Below, piece after piece: positions 45,405 to 54,747 of a stretch of DNA of 64,000 nucleotides. Position 1 is the first letter of the stretch. The number at the start of each line of letters is the position of its first letter. Source of the stretch: Bog-105 sp965277855 (GTDB taxonomy: Bacteria > Acidobacteriota > Terriglobia > Bryobacterales > Bryobacteraceae). The notes beneath the pieces are model-generated. The model was not told the DNA's origin. It made no database searches and saw only the letters and a list, made by a program, of their open reading frames with translations. Made by a program: the position numbers and the translations under genes. The stretch is taken from assembly GCA_965277855.1 (NCBI GenBank), contig OZ255847.1, positions 2,170,001-2,234,000 of the forward strand, written 5' to 3'.

Positions 45405-48140
45405 ATGCCCATGAAACTCGCGGTACTTTGGCGTCGGCTTCTCTTCCTCGTTTGGCGAAAGAAACGTCTCGCAGAACTCGATGAAGAGATGCGCTTGCAT
45501 ACGGAGTTGCGCGCTCGATCACTGGTAGAAGAAAAGACTGTTCCATCGGAGGCCACTGCCCGGGCCGAGCGAAGATTCGGCAATCGCACGGGCCTCAAAG
45601 AGTCGGTCTGGGATCTCTGGAGCTTCACGACGATCGAGAATACATGGCGCGACCTTGTGTTCGGAGCGCGGGTCCTGCGCGCAACTCCCGGCTTCACCAT
45701 GATTGCCGTGCTGACACTCGCGCTGGGTATCGGAGCGACAACGGCCATGTTCAGTGTCATCGATAACGTGCTGATCGAACCATTTCCCTATGCGCATCAG
45801 GAGCGGCTTTACTCGATTACTATTCGCGATCTGTCCAGCAACCAGGCGGGTGAGCGCAGTATGCTTCCGGGAGACGAACTCCTGGATTACCGGCAGCAGA
45901 ATCGAGTCTTCGAAGACATCGCCGGCGTCGCCACCAATCGCGCTTTGTGGGACGTTGGAGCGGCGCCCGAGTCGGTAAATGCTCCGCTGGTGACATCAAA
46001 CGCCTTTGAGTTTCTGGGGGTGCCGGCTGTTCTGGGTCGTGTGGCGACTCCGGCCGACGTACAGCCGGGTTCTTCGCCCGTCTGCGTCATGAGCTACGCG
46101 TTTTGGAAGAGCCGGTTCGGAGGAGATCGCCGTGTTCTGGGGAAGACTCTCATACTGGACGGAGTTCCGCGAACGGTAATCGGAATCATGCCGCCTCGAT
46201 TCGTTTTCTGGTCCGCGGATGTGTGGTTGCCGGTGCGCTTCACACGCACCGGGAGCGTTCAGCCGCCCTGGTACTACGTGCTCGGGAGGCTGAAACCCGG
46301 CATCGCTGTAGCAATGGCGGATCGCGAACTGCAGAAATTGGCCGAGCGCATCGCGCCCGCGTATCGCCCTAATTTGTACACCGATCGTTTTGCCATTCAT
46401 CTGGAAAGCTTCGTTTACGCCTCCACGAAAGAAGTGAGTCGAACTTTATACACGCTGCTGGGCGCTGTCGGGCTCTTGCTGCTGATCGCATGCGTCAACG
46501 TGGCCAATCTCCTGCTCGCGCGCGTCACTTCCCGTAAACGAGAGCTCGCCGTAAGGACCGGTTTGGGCGCGCCTTGGTGGCGTATTGTGCGACAGCTCTT
46601 CCTCGAAAGCGCTTTGCTGGCCTCGCTCGGTGCAGCCGTCGGATGCGCGTTCGCGTGGGGCGGAATGAGAGCCCTGGTGGCGGTGCTGCCGCCGGATACC
46701 TTTCCCGACGAAGCTGTTATCGGCCTCAACACTCGCGTGTTGGTCGCGACTATCTGCGTAACGGCTTTGACATCGCTGTTTTTCGGACTGGTGCCGTTGC
46801 TCGGCGGCTTGCGCCGAGATGTCAACGACACACTTAAATCGGGTGGATATGGACAAACGGGATTCCGGCGCGTTCACACCAGACGTTTGCTCATTGTCTG
46901 CGAGGTGGCAGTGTCCTTATTGCTTCTATCCGCGGCGGGACTGACGATGCGCACGTTTTTGCGCGAACGCGGCGTGCAGCTAGGCATCGTCCCGGAGCAT
47001 CTGCTGACGGCGCAAATTTTCCTGACCAAAAATCAACGCAGCGTGGAGCAACAGGCGCGCTTCGTTCGTGAACTGACCACGGCCCTTCAGCGCATCCCCG
47101 GGTTTCTCGACATCGCAACCACGACAGACTTTCTGCCGTTCGCGGGGGCGCAAACCGCTTTAGACAGCTCAGCCAATATCCACTCCGGTCAAGCAGAGGG
47201 TCAGTTCGCGCTGGTAAATGCGAGGTTCTTCAACGTGCTCGGCATTCCGTTCCGCGCAGGCCGGAACCTGACTGAGTCCGATATTGCCGGGAAGCACAGA
47301 GTCGCTGTCATTAATACGGCGCTGGCAAACAAGTTCTTCCCACATGAGAACCCGATTGGACAACGCGTCCGGGTGAATACTCTCGCCTATCTTCGCCAAC
47401 CGCTCGCGGATCCGTGGTTCGAGATCGTAGGCATTGTTTCCGATTACAAGAACCGTGGCATTCGCCAGCCGGTTACACCTGAAGTATTCCTGCCGTATAC
47501 GCTTACGGGACTGGGAGGCTTTGCAGTGGTCGTGCGCACCGGAGGAGACCCGCACTCGCTTACCAAAGCGCTAGAGAGCACTGCGCTCAGTTTGGACGGC
47601 AGCGCGGTGGTACGCCGCATACGCACGTTGCAGGATGGGTTGGAAGCTGAAGTGTACTCAAAACCGCGATTTGCATTGAGAATTTTCGCTGTGTTCGCCG
47701 CGTTGGGGATTCTTCTCGTCAGCGCCGGATTGTACAGCGTAACGGCGTACGCCGTTTCTCAACGTAGACGTGAGATTGGGATCCGCATTGCACTTGGCGC
47801 AACCCCGGGCGATGTTCAGGCACTCGTGATGGGCGCCGAAATGCGCGCTGTGGCAGCCGGAATTCTGGCGGGGTTGGTTCTATCGATTGTTTCCATGCGT
47901 TTGCTGGCAAGTCAGTTTTGGGGAATAAGCCCGCACGATCCTTTGACGTTTGCAGCAGTAATTGGAATGCTGATCGTGGTGGGAATGGCGGCTTCTTACA
48001 TACCCTCGCTGGCAGCCATGCGCGTGAATCCGGTTGAAACGCTGCGCGCCGAGCGAAAAAGGAAATCTGAGAGTAATATTCACTCGTACCGCAGTGCAAT
48101 CACAGGGTCTATTCTGGCGGCGCGGCGGGCGGGCACATAG
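45405..48140 (+). CDS. ADOP-type (MacB-like) permease
   Basis: This 911-residue permease has the acidobacterial duplicated orphan permease layout: a cytoplasmic N-terminal helical region (about 1-90, RLAELDEEMRLHTELRARS), first membrane helix (about 105-128), MacB-type periplasmic domain, three FtsX helices (LLLLIACVNVANLLLARVTS), and then a second helix, periplasmic domain and FtsX unit. No ATPase is encoded beside it, as is usual for this group. Met1 and Met3 are both possible starts. The family C-terminus (MRVNPVETLRAE) is followed by an extra 25 or so residues that run antisense through the next gene's end, giving a 61-base convergent overlap. Confidence 0.9.
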   Translation: MPMKLAVLWRRLLFLVWRKKRLAELDEEMRLHTELRARSLVEEKTVPSEATARAERRFGNRTGLKESVWDLWSFTTIENTWRDLVFGARVLRATPGFTMIAVLTLALGIGATTAMFSVIDNVLIEPFPYAHQERLYSITIRDLSSNQAGERSMLPGDELLDYRQQNRVFEDIAGVATNRALWDVGAAPESVNAPLVTSNAFEFLGVPAVLGRVATPADVQPGSSPVCVMSYAFWKSRFGGDRRVLGKTLILDGVPRTVIGIMPPRFVFWSADVWLPVRFTRTGSVQPPWYYVLGRLKPGIAVAMADRELQKLAERIAPAYRPNLYTDRFAIHLESFVYASTKEVSRTLYTLLGAVGLLLLIACVNVANLLLARVTSRKRELAVRTGLGAPWWRIVRQLFLESALLASLGAAVGCAFAWGGMRALVAVLPPDTFPDEAVIGLNTRVLVATICVTALTSLFFGLVPLLGGLRRDVNDTLKSGGYGQTGFRRVHTRRLLIVCEVAVSLLLLSAAGLTMRTFLRERGVQLGIVPEHLLTAQIFLTKNQRSVEQQARFVRELTTALQRIPGFLDIATTTDFLPFAGAQTALDSSANIHSGQAEGQFALVNARFFNVLGIPFRAGRNLTESDIAGKHRVAVINTALANKFFPHENPIGQRVRVNTLAYLRQPLADPWFEIVGIVSDYKNRGIRQPVTPEVFLPYTLTGLGGFAVVVRTGGDPHSLTKALESTALSLDGSAVVRRIRTLQDGLEAEVYSKPRFALRIFAVFAALGILLVSAGLYSVTAYAVSQRRREIGIRIALGATPGDVQALVMGAEMRAVAAGILAGLVLSIVSMRLLASQFWGISPHDPLTFAAVIGMLIVVGMAASYIPSLAAMRVNPVETLRAERKRKSESNIHSYRSAITGSILAARRAGT

Positions 48141-50686
48141 CTGGCAACCGCGGCAGAAGCGGCGAGCACGGCCGCCACGGCGATGAATACAGCGGGATCA
48201 AGCGGGCGCACACCATATAAGAGACCGGCTAACAGGCGGACCAATCCGAGTGAGGCCGCAACACCTGCGCCAATGCCCACAAACACTGGAAGCGCGGCCT
48301 GGCCGGCGATCAGGGCCAGCACGTCACGTGGCGTGGCGCCCAACGCCAGGCGTACTCCGATTTCCTGGGTCCGTTGCTCCGCGCCGAAGGAAACAACCGC
48401 GTAGATTCCAACGACCGCCATCAGAAGCGCCAGCCCCGCAAAGACCGCCAACAGAATGCCGAGTACACGCTGGGTAGATAGAGACTCTGAAGCGAGATCC
48501 GTCAACGGCATGAGATACGAGACTGCCTGATTCTTGTCGAGCGCCCAGACCTGCTTCTCGACGGACCTTGCCAGCGCCATCGGATTGCCTTCGGTCCGTA
48601 TCGCCAGGCAGATCAATGGGAATGGGAATTGAGCGAACGGAACATAAATCTCCGAAGTCAACTCCGAGGTCATTCCGAGATGACGCACGTCTCCTACGAT
48701 GCCCACGATCTGCACGGGCGTGCCGAACGCGGCATCCACAACCTTGCCAAGTGCATTACCTTGAGGGAATATTCGTCTGGCGAGCGCCTCGCTGACGACC
48801 GCGACCGGCATTGAACCCTTTTTGTCATGTGGGTCAAACGTTCGACCTGCCAGAACCGGAATCTGCATCGTCTGGAAATAGTCTGGGGTGATCGAGCTCC
48901 ACATTGATGTGGGAGGGCGACCATTGGTTTCGCCAATGCGACTGACAGGGCGACTTCCCCGCCATCCGCTCAGTGGAAGGAAGGTGACCGTCGCGGCCGA
49001 CCGTACAGCGGGCAGACTTCGTAAGTTCACGAGAAGCTGATCGGAGAAAGGCAGCAGCTTAGATCCGCTTGAATACTTGTCTGCGGGCAAGACGAGACGA
49101 AGCGTCAGCAGATGATTGGGACTGATTCCGAGATTTCCGCGCACGAGATGAACAAAGCTCTTCAACATGAGCCCGGCGGCGACCAGCAGCACCACCGAGA
49201 CCGCGATTTCAACTCCGGTCAGACTAGTGCGCATTCGCCGGCTTAACTGTGTGCCAACCACTTTGTGGGACGACTCTTTCAGCGACGGGCCGATATCAGA
49301 TCGCATGAGTTCAAGTGCCGGCAGCAGTCCAAACAGCAGCCCCGTGGCGAGGCACACGAGCAGCGCGAAGCCCAGCACGAAGCCATCGATCGGGATTCTC
49401 TCGACACGCGGTATGTTGAGGTTTGCAACGTTCTGCGGAAACAGAACCAGCAGAGTCTGCACGCAGGCAAACGCCAGGCCAACGCCGCACAGTGCGCCGG
49501 CGAAGGCGAGCAACAGGCTCTCGGTCAGAAACTGACGCAACAAGCGCTGCCGTGCCGCGCCGAGGGCCTGGCGGACGGCGATCTCGCCGCGGCGAGACAA
49601 AGCACGCACTTGCAGGAGGTTGGCCACATTGGCGCACGCGATCAGCAGCACAAAGCCCACTGCGCCCATCAGCAGCAGCAACGGCGAACGGATGTCGCCG
49701 CTGATTGCCTGCCTCAAGCTGATCAGGTTTACGGCGTCCACGTCCTTGTTTGTGGCCGGGTATTGACGTGATAGTTGTTGAGCGATCGCGGTCATGTCAG
49801 AAACCGCCTGCTGTTCCGTAACTCCGGGGCGCAGCCGCGCGAGAACTCGCAAGAAACGATTGCCGCGGTTGGCAGCCGATTCCGGACGAATCACAAGCGG
49901 CGTCCACAGTTCGGTCGCGCCCGGATAGTCGACGCCCCGCGGCATCACACCGATGATCGTGTGGGGCACGCCATCCAAAATGGCCGTTTGGCCGATCACG
50001 TTTCGGGCTCCTCCAAAACGCGTCCGCCAAAGCCGATAACTGAGAATTGCGACCTGATCCTTACCGGCGTGCTCTTCCTCGGGAGAGAAGGTACGCCCAA
50101 GCAATGGCGTTGCGCCGAGCACATGAAAGAAGTTGGACGAGAACGAATAGGCAGTCAGAGGAACCGGAGTTCCCCGGCCGGTCAGCGTGTACATCTCGTC
50201 TGAAGACGCAGCCATTTCGCTGAAAACGCGATTATGCTCACGCCAGTCTGCGTAGTCCGGTGGCGAGACCTGTTCCGTGTTGAACCCGCGCTGCCGGTCG
50301 AAGTTCCAGACGGTCATGACGCGACCGGCGTCCCGATAGGGAAGGGGTCTGATGAGCACTGCGTTGACTACGCTGAAAATCGCCGTGTTCGCACCGGTAC
50401 CGAGAGCCAGTATTACGATTATGAGCGCCGTAGCTCCCGGCTTCCGGCCAAACGTCCGCACGGCGAATCGCAAGTCGGCCACAAGATCTTCAAGCCATTG
50501 GCGCGTCCAAACGGCCCGAGTGTTCTCCATAACCGTTGTCATGTTCCCGAGTGCCCGGTGGGCGGCATAGCGCGCCTGTTCCTCAGTTGCACCTCCCTCA
50601 CGCTGTTCAGCAGCCTCCAGGTAGAGGTGCGCGCGTAACTCACGCTCGATATCGTTCTTAGGCTTTTTGCGAGACCACCAGCTCAT
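48080..50686 (-). CDS. ADOP-type (MacB-like) permease, PadR-linked
   Basis: This 868-residue permease has the same two-unit ADOP architecture: N-terminal helical segment (SRKKPKNDIERELRAHLYLE), helix 1 (about 88-110), MacB domain, FtsX helices (GFVLLIACANVANLLQVRAL), then the second unit, ending SYVPARRAARIDPVIALRYE. Its start overlaps the stop of the PadR gene by 4 bases, so regulator and permease are one transcript. Function of ADOPs is not firmly known; transport of peptides or toxic compounds is assumed from MacB. Its 3' end overlaps the convergent permease by 61 bases. Confidence 0.92.
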   Translation of the reverse strand: MSWWSRKKPKNDIERELRAHLYLEAAEQREGGATEEQARYAAHRALGNMTTVMENTRAVWTRQWLEDLVADLRFAVRTFGRKPGATALIIVILALGTGANTAIFSVVNAVLIRPLPYRDAGRVMTVWNFDRQRGFNTEQVSPPDYADWREHNRVFSEMAASSDEMYTLTGRGTPVPLTAYSFSSNFFHVLGATPLLGRTFSPEEEHAGKDQVAILSYRLWRTRFGGARNVIGQTAILDGVPHTIIGVMPRGVDYPGATELWTPLVIRPESAANRGNRFLRVLARLRPGVTEQQAVSDMTAIAQQLSRQYPATNKDVDAVNLISLRQAISGDIRSPLLLLMGAVGFVLLIACANVANLLQVRALSRRGEIAVRQALGAARQRLLRQFLTESLLLAFAGALCGVGLAFACVQTLLVLFPQNVANLNIPRVERIPIDGFVLGFALLVCLATGLLFGLLPALELMRSDIGPSLKESSHKVVGTQLSRRMRTSLTGVEIAVSVVLLVAAGLMLKSFVHLVRGNLGISPNHLLTLRLVLPADKYSSGSKLLPFSDQLLVNLRSLPAVRSAATVTFLPLSGWRGSRPVSRIGETNGRPPTSMWSSITPDYFQTMQIPVLAGRTFDPHDKKGSMPVAVVSEALARRIFPQGNALGKVVDAAFGTPVQIVGIVGDVRHLGMTSELTSEIYVPFAQFPFPLICLAIRTEGNPMALARSVEKQVWALDKNQAVSYLMPLTDLASESLSTQRVLGILLAVFAGLALLMAVVGIYAVVSFGAEQRTQEIGVRLALGATPRDVLALIAGQAALPVFVGIGAGVAASLGLVRLLAGLLYGVRPLDPAVFIAVAAVLAASAAVASYVPARRAARIDPVIALRYE

Positions 50687-51045
50687 TTCGCTTCTTCCTC
50701 ACTGGGCCACATCACGCGCGAGATCGCATGTGCCAGCCGTTTCCATTTCGATTCTTCTGCGATTAACTGCTTTTTGCCAACCGCGGTGAGGCGGTAATAC
50801 TTGAACTCGCGCTTCAGGTCTTTGCCGGCAGGTTGCCAAGTGGCCGAGATCCAGCGCTTCCGTTCGAGTCGATGCAGCGCAGGATATAGCGATCCGTGTT
50901 CCACCTGCAGAACCTCGTCGGTGGTTCGTTGTATGTGCTTTGCGATTTGATGGCCGTGGGCCGGACCGAACACCAGGGTTCGCAAGATCAGCATGTCGAG
51001 GGTACCTTGCAGAAACGCGACCCGATCCGGGAGTGACTTGGGCAT
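50683..51045 (-). CDS. PadR-family transcriptional regulator
   Basis: This 120-residue protein has the PadR winged helix: LQGTLDMLILRTLVFGPAHG (helices 1-2), VEHGSLYPALHRLERKRWIS (recognition helix, wing) and EFKYYRLTAVGKKQL. The C-terminal helix for dimerisation is short, so subfamily PadR-s1 or s2-like. In Acidobacteria this group often precedes an ADOP permease, as here (4-base overlap). It likely represses its own operon through the inverted repeat upstream. The ligand is unknown. Confidence 0.93.
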   Translation of the reverse strand: MPKSLPDRVAFLQGTLDMLILRTLVFGPAHGHQIAKHIQRTTDEVLQVEHGSLYPALHRLERKRWISATWQPAGKDLKREFKYYRLTAVGKKQLIAEESKWKRLAHAISRVMWPSEEEAK

Positions 51046-51059
51046 ATCTGTAAAGACAT

Positions 51060-51089
51060 TCTACCCAAGTTTCACGAAGTCTGGGTAGA
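51060..51089. promoter_or_regulatory. Inverted repeat upstream of padR, probable operator
   Basis: TCTACCCA (51060-51067) and TGGGTAGA (51082-51089) form an 8-base inverted repeat with a 14-base centre, 15 bases before the padR start. It lies in the 108-base divergent region shared with the S9 peptidase gene. The position fits autorepression; a direct link to PadR is inference. Confidence 0.45.
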
Positions 51090-51153
51090 CAGCCTGCTCA
51101 GGGGGGAAAAGTCTAAGTTCGCCTGCTGGAGGCTGGCTTCAAAGAGTGGCAAA

Positions 51154-53322
51154 ATGGAAACTCGTTTTATGCGATCTTCCTGCAAGCTGATTTCACTGTT
51201 GGTGATTTTGCTCGTTGAGGCCGTCGGGAGTGCGGCTGGTTCGTTTTCGATCGAGCAGGTGATGAGCGCGCCGTTCGCGAGCGAGCTGGTGGCGGCCCCG
51301 TCGGGCGCGCATGTCGCCTGGGTTGAAAATGACCGTGGGCGGCGTAATATTTGGTTGGCTAGCGGTCCCGAATGGAAAGCCATTCAGGCTACGAATTTCT
51401 CGCAGGATGATGGTCAGGAAATCGCCGATTTAACGTGGGCGCCCGACGCTACCTATCTGCTCTTCAGCCGGGGAGGCGATTTCGAAAATGGCGGTGAGAA
51501 CCCTAATCCCGGCCAGGAAACAAAACGCCCCGACCAGTCGATCTGGCGGCTCAGTCTCAAGGGCGGCGCTCCTGTGAAACTCGGCGAGGGACGCGCTCCG
51601 AGCATCTCGCCTCAAAATAAGATCGTCTTTCTCCGCAAGAGCCAGATCTTTGAATGGCACGATACGGCGACGCCGCAGGCCAGCGAACTGGTGAGCGATA
51701 AAGGCAGGCAGTCGGATATGAAGTGGTCGCCGGACGGCAATTCATTCGCCTTCGTGAGCGAACGCGGCGATCACAGCTTTATTGCTCTTTATGACTACGC
51801 TACGAAGCAACTGCGCTATCTGGACGCGAGCGTGGATCAGGACGGAGCTCCGGTGTGGTCACCGGATGGAAAGCAGCTGGCATTTGTCCGAATCCCGGCG
51901 GCGAGCCGTCCCGCGTTTTTCTCGGCGCAACGCGAAGGCCAACCCTGGTCGATGCGAGTGGTGGATGTGAACAGCGGACGTGGGCATGAAGTGTTCCGTG
52001 CTAGCGAGGGGCCGGGTAGCCTGTTCCACGAACTTGCGTCTGAAACGCAGCTTTACTGGAGCGCCACCAACCGCATCGTCTTTCCCTGGGAGCGGACGGG
52101 CTGGCTTCATCTCTACAGTGTGGCGGCGACGGGCGGTGAACCAGTCGAACTCACGCCTGGCGAGGGTGAAGTCGAGCATGTGAGCGCTTCCCATGACGGA
52201 AGCACCATTTACTTTTCGACAAATATCGGCGACATTGACCGCCGACATATTGCGAGCTTCAGCGCCGGTGGAGGAGGCAAGAGCAAAGCTTTGACTCGCG
52301 GTGAAAACATTGAATGGCAACCGGTAGCTGCCGCGGATGGGAGCGCGATCGCGTACTTAAACTCGAGCTTCAATCGAAAGGCGCACGTCTCGGTTCTTAT
52401 GCAGAGCGGTGCCGCGCAGGGCGGGCAGGTCGCAGAGTTGAGCCCCGCGCCGCCGCCGGACTTTCCGGCGAAACAACTCGTTACGCCGCAGCCGGTGATG
52501 ATCACGGCGGCCGACGGTCTTACGGTCCATGGGCAGTTATTCCTGCCGCCAAATACCGGGCGCAACGAGCGACGCCCGGCGTTGATTTTCTTTCATGGCG
52601 GATCGCGGCGTCAGATGCTGCTCGGATTTCATTACATGTACTACTACTCGAACGCGTATTCGCTCAATCAATTTCTGGCAAGCCAAGGCTATGTGGTGCT
52701 TTCGGTGAACTATCGCAGCGGCATCGGCTACGGACTGAATTTTCGCGAAGCAGTGAACTACGGCGCTCGCGGCGGCAGCGAATTTAATGACGTGATCGGC
52801 GCCGGACTCTACCTGAAATCACGCCCGGATGTGGATGGAAAGCGCATTGGCGTTTGGGGCGGTTCCTACGGCGGCTACCTGACTGCCATGGCGCTTGCGC
52901 GCGCTTCGGATCTGTTTGCCGCGGGTGTGGATTTTCACGGCGTACACGACTGGAGCAGCCTGCGCGGCTATCTCACGAGCGGCGCGGTCAGCGGCGATCC
53001 CGACGAGGTGAAAGAACGCCAGGAAGCGGCTCGCATCGCTTTTGAATCGTCTCCGATGGCGTCGGTGAACACGTGGCGGTCTCCAGTCTTGCTGATTCAC
53101 GGCGATGACGACCGTAATGTCGAGTTTTCGCAAACGGTGATGCTGGTCGAGGCGCTCCGCAAAAGGCACGTGGATATGGAAGAGCTGATCTTTCCCGACG
53201 AAATCCACGACTTTCTTCTGCACCGGCACTGGGTGGAGGCTTATCAGGCAACGGCAGATTTTTTCGCGCGGAAACTAGCCCGGTCCGGCCAAGATGGCAG
53301 GCTAAAGCCTAATGGCAGTTAG
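51154..53322 (+). CDS. S9-family peptidase (prolyl oligopeptidase/DPP-like), exported
   Basis: This 722-residue serine peptidase has a signal peptide (about 1-30, LLVEAVGSAAGS), a beta-propeller (about 35-440, with LTWAPDATYLLFSRGGD, APVWSPDGKQLAFVRI) and an alpha/beta-hydrolase domain. The triad is Ser571 (GGSYGGY), Asp653 (HGDDDRNV) and His685 (DEIHDF). It would cleave short peptides from the N-terminus in the periplasm. The last residues (QDGRLKPNGS) are encoded by the interspersed repeat at 53296-53310, which appears to have replaced the original 3' end. The gene is divergent from padR. Confidence 0.93.
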   Translation: METRFMRSSCKLISLLVILLVEAVGSAAGSFSIEQVMSAPFASELVAAPSGAHVAWVENDRGRRNIWLASGPEWKAIQATNFSQDDGQEIADLTWAPDATYLLFSRGGDFENGGENPNPGQETKRPDQSIWRLSLKGGAPVKLGEGRAPSISPQNKIVFLRKSQIFEWHDTATPQASELVSDKGRQSDMKWSPDGNSFAFVSERGDHSFIALYDYATKQLRYLDASVDQDGAPVWSPDGKQLAFVRIPAASRPAFFSAQREGQPWSMRVVDVNSGRGHEVFRASEGPGSLFHELASETQLYWSATNRIVFPWERTGWLHLYSVAATGGEPVELTPGEGEVEHVSASHDGSTIYFSTNIGDIDRRHIASFSAGGGGKSKALTRGENIEWQPVAAADGSAIAYLNSSFNRKAHVSVLMQSGAAQGGQVAELSPAPPPDFPAKQLVTPQPVMITAADGLTVHGQLFLPPNTGRNERRPALIFFHGGSRRQMLLGFHYMYYYSNAYSLNQFLASQGYVVLSVNYRSGIGYGLNFREAVNYGARGGSEFNDVIGAGLYLKSRPDVDGKRIGVWGGSYGGYLTAMALARASDLFAAGVDFHGVHDWSSLRGYLTSGAVSGDPDEVKERQEAARIAFESSPMASVNTWRSPVLLIHGDDDRNVEFSQTVMLVEALRKRHVDMEELIFPDEIHDFLLHRHWVEAYQATADFFARKLARSGQDGRLKPNGS
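53296..53310. repeat. Interspersed palindromic repeat, copy 3 (inside the S9 gene end)
   Basis: GGCAGGCTAAAGCCT has the same AGGCT-AA-AGCCT core as the copies at 1043 and 42976. It lies within the last codons of the S9 peptidase gene. Confidence 0.55.
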
Positions 53323-53634
53323 ATAAGGGTGCTCGAGGCGGTGAAGAGCCGGCCTGCGAGGCCAGCGCAGTTCACGGAACTGCCCCACAAGAACAGGAAA
53401 GCTAATAAACATGGGCACGAAATGCATTTGACCGAATGCCGGGAGAGTCCCGACGCGGCGGACAAAGGTGTTGTCGCGCCACCAGTTTGGCTTAACTAAG
53501 TGACATTGGGCTGAAGCTTACCCCACCGGTCCAGGAGCAGCCACCCTCTGTCTCGCAAAATCGCTGATTGATCAAGGGCTTGCGCCAGTCAGCGCGCTTG
53601 GGCTTATGGTGAGAGATGCGGGAATGAGGAGCGA
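53323..53634. other. Gene-free stretch with repeat and possible gene remnant
   Basis: No gene can be supported in these 312 bases. A minus-strand frame ending near 53312 reads WWRDNTFVRRVGTLPAFGQ and MHFVPMFISFPVLVG, protein-like but lacking a start, so it may be a decayed fragment. A degenerate repeat copy is at 53508-53526. The 3' part serves as leader for the histidine kinase. Confidence 0.4.
53508..53526. repeat. Interspersed palindromic repeat, copy 4 (degenerate)
   Basis: GGGCTGAAGCTTACCCCACC resembles the tail half of the copies at 1043 and 42976, with the symmetric core weakened (GGCT-GA-AGCT). Confidence 0.4.
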
Positions 53635-54747
53635 TTGCAGACGTCTGTTTTGAGGTGGATTGTGCGCATGCTGGTGATCGATGCGCTGATCGCGGTGGCG
53701 GTGCCGCTCTTTCAGAGTTTTTTCGATGCACACGCCACGCTGCCGGCATTGGTACGGCAATATCTTTATTCGGTGATTTATGCGAACCTGATCGGCTTGC
53801 CGCTGTGTGTGGTGCTGCCGCCGGTTTGGATGCGCACGTCGCACCAGCTGGTGGTGGCAAAGGGTTTCATTCGTGGGGGTCTCGTTCTGCTGGCGAATTT
53901 CGCGGGCTGCCTGGTAGCGGGACTGATCCTGCGAGCCATGATCGGGCCCGGATATCACTACTGGCCGGAGTTTCGCGGGTCGTTCGGATTGTCGCTGGTT
54001 TTATCTGCGATCGTGGTCTCTTTTGTCACGATGTACGAAACGCAGGAATCGCGATTGAAGCACACCGCGACCCAGCTCAAGACCAAAGAATTAGAACGCG
54101 AACGGGCGTTAAAGCTGGCGACGGAAGCGCGGCTGTCGTCGCTCGAATCGCGCATCCATCCGCATTTTCTGTTCAACACCATCAATTCGGTTTCGTCGCT
54201 GATCCACGAAGATCCGCTGCGGGCCGAGCGCATTCTGACGCAACTGGCCGAGCTTTTGCGCTTCTCGCTCGACGCAGCCCCGGGCGGTCTGGTGCCGTTG
54301 CAACGCGAACTGCAGATTGTGGAAGATTATCTCGAGATCGAAAAAGCGCGCTTTGGGGATCGCCTTCGCTTCGAGATACTGATTCCGCATGAGTTGCGCG
54401 AAACGCTGGTTCCGCCACTCTCTCTGCAAACGCTGGTGGAAAACAGCGTGAAGTATGCGGTGGGCCCGCGCGGCCGAGGCGCCAGCCTTTTGGTCTCTGC
54501 AAAGGCCAGCGGTGACCATCTCTGTCTGGCCGTACGCGACGACGGCCCGGGTTTTGCCAACCTGGAACTACCGACCGGTCACGGGCTGAACAATCTGCAG
54601 GAACGGCTTCTCGCTCTGTTTGGCGAAAGGGCGCACCTCTCGGTAATCAGCGACGAAAGCGAGACCACTGTCGTTATCCAAATCCCGTCTTTCGCATCGG
54701 GCTACGAAACGAATGATCTACGAGAAAGCGCGGTGGTCCCGCGATGA
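53635..54747 (+). CDS. LytS-type sensor histidine kinase
   Basis: This 370-residue kinase has four membrane helices in the first 135 residues, a coiled segment (TATQLKTKELERERALKLAT) and the His_kinase domain of the LytS/YehU type: RIHPHFLFNTINSVSSL (His177 in PHFLFN) and the ATP site TLVENSVKYAV and DDGPGF with GHGLNNLQERL. TTG at 53635 is taken as start because GAGGA lies 4 bases upstream; ATG at 53668 (MLVIDALIAV) is an alternative. The stop overlaps the LytTR regulator start by 4 bases, so the two form one two-component system. Confidence 0.93.
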   Translation: MQTSVLRWIVRMLVIDALIAVAVPLFQSFFDAHATLPALVRQYLYSVIYANLIGLPLCVVLPPVWMRTSHQLVVAKGFIRGGLVLLANFAGCLVAGLILRAMIGPGYHYWPEFRGSFGLSLVLSAIVVSFVTMYETQESRLKHTATQLKTKELERERALKLATEARLSSLESRIHPHFLFNTINSVSSLIHEDPLRAERILTQLAELLRFSLDAAPGGLVPLQRELQIVEDYLEIEKARFGDRLRFEILIPHELRETLVPPLSLQTLVENSVKYAVGPRGRGASLLVSAKASGDHLCLAVRDDGPGFANLELPTGHGLNNLQERLLALFGERAHLSVISDESETTVVIQIPSFASGYETNDLRESAVVPR

